Of a stretch of 64,000 bases of DNA, positions 1 to 43,600 are shown in pieces. Below the pieces are notes generated by a model that did no database searches, was not told the origin of the DNA, and was given only the letters and a program-made list of their open reading frames with translations. Source of the stretch: Chamaea fasciata (taxonomy: Eukaryota; Chordata; Aves; Passeriformes; Sylviidae); assembly GCA_029207755.1 (NCBI GenBank), contig JARCOQ010000006.1:68670093-68734092 (forward strand). The letters are read 5' to 3'. How positions within the stretch are numbered: the first letter of the stretch is position 1; the number at the start of each line of letters is the position of its first letter. The position numbers and the translations under genes are program-made.

Positions 1-1853
1 ATAAGCTACATCTAAAGAGAACTCAGCCTTCAACATTAATACATATCTAAGGAAATTACAGTAAGTCTTACACAGTTAAGGACAATTTTATAGGTACAAG
101 ACTTAATTTTACAATAAATCTCCTGATCTCTCATCATTCCAGACAAGTCTGAGAAAGTACCAGTAGACAACATGAAGTATAATTATTTCTGTATTGACTG
201 CAGCAAAGGCATTAACACTGCCAAGTATGGTCATATGATCTTTGGCAAAACATCCTCTGTATCAAAAAGCCAAGTTAAAAGGTCTCTGAAGGGTGTGACA
301 TGTGTATCTACATGCACACAGATACAAACCACCAGTGGTCCCCCTCCTCTGAGGGACACCAAGCCCCAGGAGCTCAGAGCAGCTGTAAGGCAGCCCCCAT
401 CCATACAGACAAGGCTGCCATCTGCTGCTGGCAAGGGAGTAATTCGGGGTTATTTCTGCATTTTCTCTACATGCGTGACTAAAATCCCAAATGCTGGTTA
501 CTACTGAGCAGGGCTGTGCTGTTTGGTTTAGTTTACTTTTCAGATACAGCATATCAAGTGCATTACAACACCCAGCTCTCCTGTGCACTGAATTACCTTG
601 AAGAGCTGAGCCCAAAATGTATCTTGGTTATCATCTTCTTTGGAACCTGTATTTGTTCAGAACTTGTAGCTTGACCAAATCAATCTCATCCAACTTAAGG
701 AAGTACCACCAGCAGTCCAGCAGTTACAGATTCTGAATGTGGGTGGTGGTGGTGTGCTGACCTTTGGTACAAACTAACCTGCTGCAGATTCACAAATGCA
801 TTATTTCAAAAGACTAAGGGCCACATTTGGAAGAAGCATGCTTACAGATATTCTACCACTGAATCAAATCCTTAACTTGGATTTGGAAGGAATGATTAAT
901 TTCAGGTAGTACATGAGCCATTTTTCCCAGCTACCAGTGAGACATCTGACTGTAAAATGTGTGCAGGCTACATTCCCATCTCAAAAACAGGAGTCTGATT
1001 CAATCCACACAGGATACAAGGGGAAAACTAACAACCAGTTTCACAAACGAACCCACCCAGTCACTTTCCTAAAGGATTAGGAGGTAATGCACACATCCAA
1101 TAAGAAAAATATTCAACTGAAGGCAGCAGTTTTTTCAATTACTCAAAATTCAACTTTACTGTACTTTTAATTGCAAGAAACTTGCTGATAGACAGCTAAG
1201 CATATACAATCTGTTTTTAAACAATGTCACATCTTCCAAGTCCCACTGATAAATCTGATCTCAACAAAACCAGTTATAGGAAGAGCAACTAACAAGCATG
1301 TGTTCAGCAATTAAAACCAGAAAGTAATTCCAAGTAAAAACCATGAAGATAACTGACTTCACGAGGAAAACGTTTATTCAACTATTGCCATATCAGTACA
1401 ATAAACCAGCCCTTACATGTAGCCACTCAAAAAGGACAGTACAAAACATTAACATAATGTAATAGATCAATTTTCTTTCAGGCATCTTCAAAGGACATAT
1501 CAGACCCACACAATCTTCTGCTCTGGTGTGCAAGAAAAAAACTGGAAAGGAATAAAGCAAGCAGCCAAAATTCTCTTCCCATCACAACATACCTCTGCTG
1601 TTGAGAGCCTCTTGGCAATGAAGGTGACACAAGCAGTGTAGAAGAGCTAAGATACTACCATTTCTGCAGTTATTGAGCCAGTAACTACCAGTTTCAGACG
1701 GTGAGCTCCTATTGCACGTTTTCAAAAAGGAAAAGGAAAGGAAGACAGGCCCAACTGTGCCCTCAAATGCTCAGAAAGAATGTTCTGTACACAGCCTGCA
1801 CAGTCCTTGGACAAGCAGGTGTTGGAACTGCAGAGCAAACACAGAACCCTCAT
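1..1853. other. Intron 14 of long BMP2K, or 3' UTR and flank of short BMP2K
   Basis: I looked for the next BMP2K exon (continuing after LLRS) on the minus strand and did not find it. Open frames here resemble no known protein. The part from 1853 to about 1350 would be 3' UTR if the short isoform is made. Confidence 0.6.
1373..1378 (-). terminator. Candidate AATAAA polyadenylation signal for the short isoform
   Basis: This is the first canonical AATAAA on the minus strand after the short-isoform stop, about 480 nt downstream. It would give a 3' UTR of roughly 500 nt. A hexamer alone occurs often by chance in AT-rich introns, so this is only a candidate. Confidence 0.35.
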
Positions 1854-33860
<32,007 letters not shown>

Positions 33861-33918
33861 GGCGAGCGGAGCCCCAGAAAGAACCGGACGCTAAGCGGCG
33901 GCGAGGGGGTGCCCCGCT

Positions 33919-33924
33919 TCACAT
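33919..33924 (-). promoter_or_regulatory. Start-stop uORF (ATG-TGA) upstream of BMP2K
   Basis: On the minus strand the codons ATG TGA stand back to back 58 nt before the main start codon. G at -3 gives a usable initiation context. The same TGA also ends a longer minus-strand frame that opens with ATG at 34203. If the transcript starts upstream of 33924 this is a minimal uORF, a type known to slow scanning ribosomes. The transcription start is unknown. Confidence 0.4.
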
Positions 33925-34035
33925 GCCGGCTGCGGAACACGCTTCTCCTCGCCCGCCGGCGGCTCCTGAAGGAGAGGAGGAAGAGGAAGAAGGGAAGGAG
34001 GAAGGAGGAAGGAGCAGCCGCAGCACCGGGCGGCC

Positions 34036-34042
34036 GGGGCGG
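34036..34042 (+). promoter_or_regulatory. GC box GGGGCGG
   Basis: This is a GGGGCGG Sp1/KLF core. A reverse-oriented CCCCGCCCC lies at 34114-34122. GC boxes are expected by chance in such GC-rich DNA, so the call is weak. Confidence 0.35.
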
Positions 34043-34101
34043 CTGAGGGGACGCCGCGCGCTATGCCGGGAGCAGCCGCCCCGCCGGCGCGCGGACTCAC
34101 G

Positions 34102-34111
34102 GCGCAGGCGC
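34102..34111. promoter_or_regulatory. NRF1-like palindrome GCGCAGGCGC
   Basis: GCGCAGGCGC is one mismatch from the NRF1 palindrome GCGCATGCGC and lies 32 bp from the ETS-like site. The pair is a common arrangement in housekeeping promoters. Confidence 0.45.
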
Positions 34112-34142
34112 AGCCCCGCCCCTCGGACAAGCACCCGCCCTG

Positions 34143-34150
34143 CCGGAAGT
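34143..34150 (+). promoter_or_regulatory. ETS/GABP-like site CCGGAAGT
   Basis: An exact CCGGAAGT core, the consensus for GABPA/ELK-type ETS factors, lies 283 bp upstream of the start codon in the CpG island. Such sites often lie close to TATA-less start sites. Function is inferred. Confidence 0.5.
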
Positions 34151-34211
34151 GCGGCCGACCCTGCACGTGCCGCGGGAGCGAGGCGCGGCGCGAGACCGCC
34201 CATCCCTCACG

Positions 34212-34227
34212 CCCCCCCCCCCCCCCC
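34212..34227 (+). repeat. 16-base poly-C tract in the promoter
   Basis: Sixteen C in a row, followed by TCC. On the minus strand this is a G run able to slip during replication and sequencing, and possibly to form G-rich structure. Confidence 0.9.
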
Positions 34228-34548
34228 TCCGGGCGGTTTCCCGCCCTTGGGGCGCCGCGCGCCGCCTGAGGGGAAATGGTAGGGGGCGATGGCGGGGGGG
34301 TGGTGTGCCTAGGGACACCCGCGCCTCGCCGACCTCCCCTCAGCCCGGCCCCGCGCCGCCCTCACCGCGCCCATCGTGTTCCACCCACCCAGCCCGCACC
34401 GGGACCTGCCCTCGGGAAGGAGTCTGCGGCGGGCAAAGCGGTGTGGGGATAGTGTAGTAATGATCGCGATGGTAAAAATGGCTCTGTACGCCCAGGGCTG
34501 TGGAGCGTCTTGCATCTGTAGAGTGCTTCTGGAAGGGAAACCTCAGGA

Positions 34549-34660
34549 TGGTGGTGAAGTCGTCTCCTCTCCAGACATTCCAAACTCACCTCGATGTGAC
34601 CCTGCCCTGGCAGGGGGGTTTGACTGGATGATCTCCAGAGGTCCCTCACAAACCTAACCT
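34549..34660 (+). mobile_element. CR1 LINE 3' fragment beside the promoter
   Basis: The segment has the order expected at the 3' end of a CR1 subfamily: a GGTGAAGTCGTCTCC block, CCAGACATTC, TGACCCTGCCCTGGCAGGGG, then TGACTGGATGATCTCCAGAG and GTCCCTC. It is oriented on the plus strand. It lacks the terminal 8-bp repeats and seems to have an internal deletion of the middle block. It lies just outside the CpG island, about 0.7 kb upstream of the BMP2K ATG. Subfamily was not determined. Confidence 0.8.
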
Positions 34661-37600
34661 AAAAATCTGTTTATCTGGGAAATATGTGTGAAAAGCATTG
34701 ATGACAAGTATGAATTCCAGTGGTGTGTCTCCATATGTACTCTGTGCGGAAGTTTCAAGGTGCCTGAAAAGAAGGGGTAAAATGATGTGTCTAGACCGGA
34801 AACCACCAGCAGTGTAATTTAAAATGTACATTTCCCCACTGCTGAAGTGCACTGACCAGGTACAGTTTCCCTACAGACATTGACAAAACAAACCAGGGAA
34901 TCTACCAACCGTGATTCACAGTGCCCGGGCTGATTTCACATTGATTTCATGGGGGAGTGCCCCTCCCACCCACCAATGCAGATAAAAATGTGGTACTTCT
35001 GTGGGGTTTTTTTCTCCCTACCAAATGAAAACGTACAGTAAGACCAAAACTGGTAAAGGACACTCTATCAGTCTCTCACAGGAATGAATAAAGCTGGATT
35101 TTTGGAATTGACAGTGGTAGTTTAACAAGACAACCTTTCCCACTGAGCACGTAGGTTTTAGATGGATATCACACAGCCATTGGTTCAGTAGAAACTTCGG
35201 AGAGGTCCGAAGTGCAAATCTTTGGGACGGTGTTTTGGTAACCAAATTAGTTTCAACTTAATCATGTTGCCACACTCTTAGTTGGTAAGAAAATGACAGT
35301 GTTTCTGTACTGAAGGGACAACCTGTCCCATATGGAAAGCACTGATAAGCTGTTTGCACGAGCAGTCCCCTTTCTGAGGTCGCTGCTATCCTTTCCGTAA
35401 CAGCAGATCAATTTTTCAACAGCATACAGAGATTAATTTGCAGTTTTCCTTGGGAGAGAAATGTATTTTCAGTGAAGATGAAAGGAAGAGTGTTCTGTGA
35501 GAGGGATGACATAAGCAGCAGCGTTGTGGTAATGAGGGCATTCCTACAGTGAGATATGCCTGTGCCTCTTAGATATTTCATGATCTCTGAGAAAAAATTG
35601 CAGCTAGGTTAAGAGCACGTACATTTGATGCCACTGACCACTACAATTTTACTGGTCATCAGTAAAAATAATGTATTTGCTAAAAGCCACTGTGACTTTT
35701 GGAGTATGACTGGCTTTTAGGTTACCTGGTGAGTTTTTATTTGGCTTTGGGGACCCCATCCCCACCCATGTGTTCTTGTTCTTTTTAAAGTAAGAGGTTG
35801 AATTATTGCTGGAGTTATTTATAGGCTAGAGAAAATGAGCCCTCTTGTTACACTGGGATTAACACTGCTAATCCCTGTCTTGGCATCCTGGAGAAGATGG
35901 AGGTCCTTTCCTGGGCATAGCTGGCAAACAAGTGTTTCAGCAGTGCACACTGAGCTGCACTTGTCAGTGTGCAGTGACTGCAGGGCTGGCTGGTCTCCTG
36001 TCAGGAATCTCCAGGAGCCACCACTCCCTTACAGTGTTCCACAGCACCTTTCACCTCAGGCTTAGCACCAGATGGGTTTTTCCTGTGAGATGCCAGCATG
36101 TCTTCGTGTTAAGGAGTCCCTTTTATTTAAGTGTAGGTCAAGGAAGTTCAATAATGGAGAGGATTTTGACAATTCACTTAAAAATACAGGCCTGACCCTC
36201 CAAGCAGGTGATCATTATCATTAGGTGATAATTAGATTACCACTGAGTGATAATTTAAATTTAAATCCTCACCTGAGCAGAACAACATTGTGACATTTCT
36301 AGAAGCTATATTAATTTCCAGAAAGGAAGAGTTGTGAGTTGTCATTCAGTAAATGTATGAAACACAAAGTAAACTTTGTTCTCCATTACTGAGGAGAAAC
36401 CTCTCCTTTGGTACAGGCAGAGCAGGCATGCTTTGGTCTCCTGCATCTGCAAAGTGTGCAGCAAACCCCAACTATTTAATGCAACATGTGTTTGGCAGTG
36501 TGACAAACAGATCAGAAAGGTGTTTGCACTACTTAAAGAACAAACAAAAAAAATTTAAATACCTGGAGAGTACTCACAAGCAGTTATTTTCTGGTTGATG
36601 TAAAACAGTAGATGATCTGATGAAAAATGTGGTGATGGCAGAAAATCAGAAATAGAAATCCTGAAGTTAGGAGATATCAGCTACAAAGGTGGAGAAAATG
36701 GGTAATCATCATGCAGAGGCCAGAAAATCAGTGATCATTTTTTTGGGGGGGAGGGGGGGATGATGGCCTATGTAATGTTTTTTTTTGTTAAACCTTCAAC
36801 TGGATGAATTGTGAAATCATAGGAGATACTCAGCTTTCACTAAAAAAAAAAGAAAAAAAAAAAAAGCAATATGACAGTGGAGCCAATGCAGAACTCTCCC
36901 TGCATGAAAACAAAGTCCCCAGTCACCTGCTATGTATGTCTCCGCCACAATATTGGAACATTTTGCTTCTTCATTCCTTTTATTCCTTGGGGTCTAAAAT
37001 GCAGATACATTCCTCCTTTTTAAATAGTTGTGTAATGGCAGTTCTGTATGGCATGTAAATGATCCACTTCCTGGCTCTGTTCAGCACATAGCACACATCT
37101 TGAAGGTTCTGTCCCAGTTAGTGTCACAGGAGCAGGTCTAGAGGGGTTTTTAATATAGCAGTAACTGTTTTCTCCACGTCCAGACTGCAAGAGCCACTGC
37201 TTCTGTCAGAGGGTGTATCCATAACTTTATTTCCCAGCACTGGAAATCTCGGTTCTGCCTGACTTGTGGCCTGCAGGCAGCCTTGTGTAGACTGATTCAC
37301 CTCTGTGAGTGAAGAACTTTGTCATCTATAAAATCAGTGAAGTGTTTAGCTAGACCACTGTAAAACCTTTAAAGATTTATGGAGGAAAGCTCCAGCTGAG
37401 AACACTGCTTGAACATGAAACACCAGATACTTCCCGTGTGCTTGGAGTGTGAAACGTGATGGGACTCTCAGGGAGGAGATGCAGGTGCTCTTCCTGCTTC
37501 TGCAAACAACCTGCAGAGATGTGAGACTGTCAGGTCAGTGATCCAGCTGCCTATGCTGAAAAAATACTGTATGCATCATTTTACTTCTCTACCATGAAAT

Positions 37601-40600
37601 CTGGAAATATAAAGAAGGGTCATGTTGTTTTAGTCATTTAGTCACTCCACTGTTTAGCAAATGGCCTTCCTTTTCTTGCCATCAGAACAGACTCTCTGAA
37701 GGCAGTTTGCTTTCAATCTTCTGCTTTTTGAGAGCAATAGGATGTGATTTGTTCCAAGGCAAAGTGCTTTCTGAAGAGGCTGTTCCATGCTTTCCAGATG
37801 GGCTCTGCATTATCTGTCTATACTGTTTGGGTACAGTTACACAGCACTGCCAGCGACAGGAAGTTGCTAATGTGCTCATTCGCATGGTTTAAAATGCCTT
37901 AAGGTGAGCTGCCAGATTTTCAAACAGAGGTTCTTCTGTTCTGCATGCCAGATATTTCTTAAAGAAAGCATACTCTATTTTCTCTTGTCTGTGATACCAC
38001 TCATTTGCCCTTTTGGCACAGAAATGATGTTCTAGGTACATTGCAGACTAAGAGAAACCACTTTTTGCTTTTTTCCCTGGAAGGGGTACCAAGTAAAACA
38101 AACGAGCAGATGGTTAAATCACATCCTCATAATGAACACACTTTATATTAAAAACTTTTGCTGCTGGTATCGCTGTCAGCATTCAGATAGGTAATTATAC
38201 ATAGGTAGCAATGCCAGATGTGTTCACTGATGTTGTTTCCAAACGGTACATTGTCCTGTTGGACAACGTTTCCAAATGGAACACTGTCGGTGCATGCCAA
38301 CTTGTCTTACACCACTGTCTAAACATGGCCAAAATTACTCTCAGCCTGGATTGACACTTGTTACTGAGACAGAGATAAATCTGTAATACAGTTTTTCTAC
38401 CCACTCAACATAGTGCAAAGGAGTTTCTGTAACGTGAAATAAAAATGGGCCCAGACAATAGAAGCATATTGCCATCTTGGCCTACTAATACAAAGCACAA
38501 TTATTTTTGCTTTCATGTGCCAAAATGAAAAATGTGCAGCTTAAGTGGTTATTTTCATACTGTAAAATAAGAAAATTTGTTCCAAGAGCAGAAAGAAACC
38601 CCCAGTTTCTTCGTGCAGGAGGTGAACAAAACAGTTATCTGCTGGAAAGCACCGCCACCTGTCAGTGATTGAGCTTCGTGTCCTGTTCCTATCTACTCGG
38701 TGAGGCAGCCATGCTAACGTGGTGCTGTGGCCACACAGCCCAGGCTGTGTAACACAGATCGCAGCACATCGGAACAAACTGTAAACCTGGCTCAGGTCCC
38801 TCCAATTGCACAGAAAGGTAAGATTTTTGTGTGCTTCTCTTTTTAAATACGATACAGCATTGTCACCAGAGTTTGCCTGTAATGCTAAAGTTTATCAAAA
38901 AATGACATCAAGCCCCCAGAAAGTCAGGAGTTGCTTTTATTAATGTTTGATATATTTAGTCTAACATACAGAACATATTTCAACTAAAAATTTGATTATA
39001 GGTGAATTTGTCTTGAATTGCCTTTGGGGTTTCTCCTTTCCTCTGGTACTCAGTTTGTTGGGGTGTGTATATAAACACACACGTGTGTATAAACACATCA
39101 GTAAAAGTTACATTTCTTATGCAGAAAGGTAACGAACAGAGCTGACACTGATCCTGAAGACCAGACAGTATCATGTGCTCAGACTCGGGCTATAAATCTC
39201 TGAGCAGCATATGCTGCACTCACATTACTGAGACACAGCACAGCCTGCTCTGCTGCTCATTCACTGGGTGATGCTGGAAAAAATCCTTCTGACTGCCTCT
39301 TTGTAAAATGAAAGCAATAGGTGTCTCTGGAGTCCCATTTACTGACTTCAGTGGAAGTTGTGCTTGACAAAGCATTGAATAAATGTAGGTTTCATCCCTG
39401 TATCAGCCTATATTAGGGGACCTGGTGTTATTCTGAGTCAGCAGCTGCTCAAAACAACTCTTTGGAAACCTTGGAGTTTCCCTTTAAGATCTGATGAGAT
39501 CAGTGTCATTCAGCAGCTCATTTTACTTCCTCAGCATTTCTCGCTTCCACATTGTACATACTGGCAGTCCTGATCAGATCGTTTCAAAATAGCCCTGAAC
39601 ACAGGAGATTTCTAAGCACCTGGCCTGATCTCACACCAGCAGTGAGCCAGCAAAACATCACTACATCAGCACTTTCTCTGGATTGTTGTTAGAGTACAAG
39701 GGGGCAAAAGATGACCCAGACTAATTTCCAAAACGCATAACACAACGTTCTGCAAATTGTTGAACTCTGTTACTTTTTGAGACAAGAAAGCATGTTGTCA
39801 AGAGGATGGAATTGCATTAGCCAAGCTCTGTCAGTGTCATCATCTAAAGCCTAAAGAAGCTCTCACTGACTGTGGAATTACACCAGCAGTGTAGGGAGTA
39901 TGCACTGTAAAAACCCCAAATCAATCTAAAAAAGCTTCCCAAGGAATGCTAGGTTTTTGTGTTCCACCATGCCCTCTCTCACCAATGAAGTAGTAGATGT
40001 TTGTCTATCATATAAATTGCAGTTTCACATGTACCAGAGCATACAGTGCAAGAGCTCTGTTCTTTCGTCCTGCAGTTCTGCTCTCAATTTCAGAGGAGTT
40101 GTGGCTGTTTTACACTAGTCCAAAGAGAAGGGAAGCAGACATTCCATCTTCAGGGCTTTTGTTTCAAAGATAAATGACTCTGTTTTGCAGCTCTCCCTGT
40201 GGCGTATTCCAGAGATCTGCTGCCAGTTCAGACTGGCTCAGTGTCAAGACTTGACACACAGCAAAAACAGTTGAAAAATAGCAACACTCCATCTGATCGG
40301 CTAATCTGGAAGTTTTGTGCACTGGGAGGTGTAACACCTGGGAAGACAGCGGAGCCACAGTATTTTTTGGTACCTGTTTCTGTTAGAATGCTCTGCAGAG
40401 GTTTACTCTGTGTGTTTTGGACAGGAAACAGATAAATCCAGAAGCTTAAACACTGAATTAACTGAATGGGGAGGGAGAAAAGACCCAGCTTATTCCTATA
40501 GAACACATGCAAATGTAAATGTGGGACCAAGCACAACACATCAATGTGTCACTTTTGGACAGAAGATAAACTGAAGGTCAGCTAAAGCAGTGCTGCTACA

Positions 40601-43600
40601 ACTGGTGACATGCAATTAAAGTCTCTTTTGTAAAGAATGGTCTTGTTGCAGAGTTTGGTACCCCTGCAAAGATTCACAATTGTTTTATAACATTTTACAA
40701 GAAGAAAAACATTTGCTTCCTGCCTTAGCTTAAAGGCACTAAAAGAAATAGGGCCAGATTCATTTCCTTTGGGACTTTTCTAGTGATCATCAGAAAGAAA
40801 AATCTCCATAAACACTCAGCACATTTCACCTTCATCAGTAATCAAGTCCACACTGGTGAATATAAGAGCTTTAAAATGAACCAGACACCATTTCCATGGG
40901 GATATTTTATTTTACATCAAGTGCAGAGTGGACAGATTCACATCTTAAAGCAGTTTGCACATGGTATACTGTTTTGGAAACAAGTTTTAAGCTAGAGCAA
41001 CTATTTTATCAGAAATAACTCCTTGAACTACAACATGTGGGAGGCAAAAGAGTTCAGCCACAGTCAGAAACATGTCAGCTGTTCATGTCATGTTGTAATG
41101 CGCATAACTTCTTAAAGAGCTATTCAGGCCATGAACTTTAGCTTCAGTCTAACACCTGCTTCCAGACAAAATCATTGCTTAAGTTCTCTATGCAATTTTG
41201 AGTGGAAGCTTCAACCTGCAGAGTCCGTATATGAAGTTACGGTGTTTTTTTTTTCTTTGCTGTGGGTGTTCAGAGCCACTGACTAATCAAAAGGAGAGTC
41301 TCCTGCTTCCCTACTTCTGGAGCCAAAGAAGAATCACGGTACACAGGAGTGAGACTTAATATTTCCCATTGTCAAGGAATGGGTTGTGGTGCTGTTACTC
41401 AACAGCATGCCGAATTTTATTCCACTATCATCTGAGCTGTGAGAGATACTAATTAATTCAGAAAGATTTTTTTTCTTTTTAGGATATGTGTGAGCAAACC
41501 TAGCTGAAATGGCAGCTTCCACATATCAAACCTGACAGTTAAAAGAAAACTAAAGAAAACTTTCTGCTCGTCAGCTGCTGAGGTTTGCTTGAGGGATACA
41601 TAGGAAACAGTTCCACATGGGTGTGTGTGTCCCCTCCCCTTTTTAAAAAACATCATATTTTAGTACTAGGACTGTATTTCAAATCTTCTAACAACTGCCT
41701 TACTAAAATAGGCTTTTTGAGAAACTGTTCAATAAAGCACAGTGTGAAACTCCCACTGTGAACAGGGAACCTGATATGGGTCTAAGGCTTGTTTTGACCA
41801 CCCCAGCTGCCCATCAGCTTGGAAATGGCATTGCAATCATTCTCTTCAAGGGACATCTGGAATCAGCTGTGGGACAGCACAGAGCACAGTCACAGAGCAG
41901 TAACTAGGCTCTGAACCTAGCCTCAGCCAAGTAATTTGGGATGCTCAAGTGTTCCCAAGGGATGGACAACATTTTCTGCATTCAGGACCGTAGCAGAGCA
42001 GAAGTGTTACAACCAACAGATGGGTAAATGTAATATACTCTGATGACTTCTGTGGCAAGTGTTATGTAATTACTTTAGGAGCAACCTCTTTTTATTATTA
42101 AAAAAATAAATAAATAAAAATCACAACATATTTTACCCTACATCCAAAGCCTTGGTAATACTGCCTATCTGAACTTAACCGCTCCTAAAAGCAGAGTTTG
42201 TCCTCTCTCTGCATCCTTGCTGATCTGAGGGCAAATGGCAGGTCATCTGGGAGAATTTAGTCAGCATTACACCATCAGCCTACTCATCCCATTCCAAGAT
42301 GCCCACAACCCCACATCAATGGCTCAAATATGCTTAAAATGAGCACACTCTGTTTACAGTTGCTAAGACAGCAAGTCCCAAGTCAATCCCAAAACATGGT
42401 GTTTTTTCTTTTTTCAAGCAGAAATGTCTTTGCTTACCCGATTTTGTATTTCTAGGATTTGCTTCTTCTGCTTCTCTTTGGCATCATATAGGAGGACTAT
42501 TTATAATTCCCCGGAAAACTTTCCCTTAATTATAAGATTTCCAGAGCAGCTATTCAAACAAGGAACAGCTCACATGAGATTTGTGGTTTGTAGTGATAGA
42601 GTCAGAAATACCCATCTGTGGAACCTCTCTAGCTTACATTCTTTAACTGACATAACAAAGGGTAATTTTTCCTCCGTAAAGCATAAAATCCTCCAGAAAT
42701 TGAAGTGAAAGCTGCGTGAGACCATCTACTGCCATAAAGAGAAAGCAGTATCAGTCACTCTAGATAACATAGCTGACTGCCTTCCAATTAAAGGCCCATT
42801 CCCTGGGAGGCAGATACCTTTTACCTTGGACATGGAAATCATCTAGTAGTCTCCCTCCTGCATTATCTGAGCTGTGTGCAGACAACCATCAAGGTTCTTA
42901 TAAGCCTTACAGGTAGAAATCTCCAAGAGTGTCACATAAAGAAAAGATAAAACAGAGGCATAACAAATCATTGCTTTCTTATGAGACTGAAAGTAATGCG
43001 TGTTGCTGTAGAAATATCTATTTTATTTTGATTTTGAGTTCTTGGTATTTCAGAAGATCTTAAGGCAATTTCCAAACCACAGCCCTAGTTCTGAGGCGGT
43101 TTAAAGTCAACCATGGGCTTACTCGCTGGGGTTGGAAAAAACACTGTGTTTTGTTGCACATTTCCACCCACCCTCCCTGACTATCCACGATCAAAGCCAT
43201 GGGAAGCTCCAGAGGAAGGAGTCAACAGACTGACATGGAGATCATGTTGATTGTTACTGAACTGCATTGCAGCAAACAGAAAAACAGCAAGCAGAGCTGC
43301 TCTTTCACCCCACACTGCAGGTAAAGAACAGCCCAAGCAATATTTGACTAACAGGAATCTCTACAGCAAAATTTAAAACCTAATGTAATTGTATTGTTGG
43401 GATGGTCTCCACACCAGTGTTGTAGTGCCAGAGGGAGGCAAAGAGAAGTTTTCCATTTATTTTTGAAATTATGAAAAACCTCCACCAATATTAAGGGTGA
43501 GATTTGAAGTATTTAAAGAATATAGACTTGGTATACAATGCTCCCCAGTGATGCTTGACACCCCAGATGGGAATACTAAGGCTTAGGCAGGATCAGTCAA

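Noticed and set aside
1..1853. A possible BMP2K exon 15
   Set aside because: No minus-strand segment with a good acceptor continued the known BMP2K sequence after LLRS.
33919..34203. A 94-codon minus-strand frame upstream of BMP2K as a separate small protein
   Set aside because: It is Arg/Ala/Ser-rich low complexity in a CpG island, out of frame with BMP2K. It is kept only as a possible uORF.
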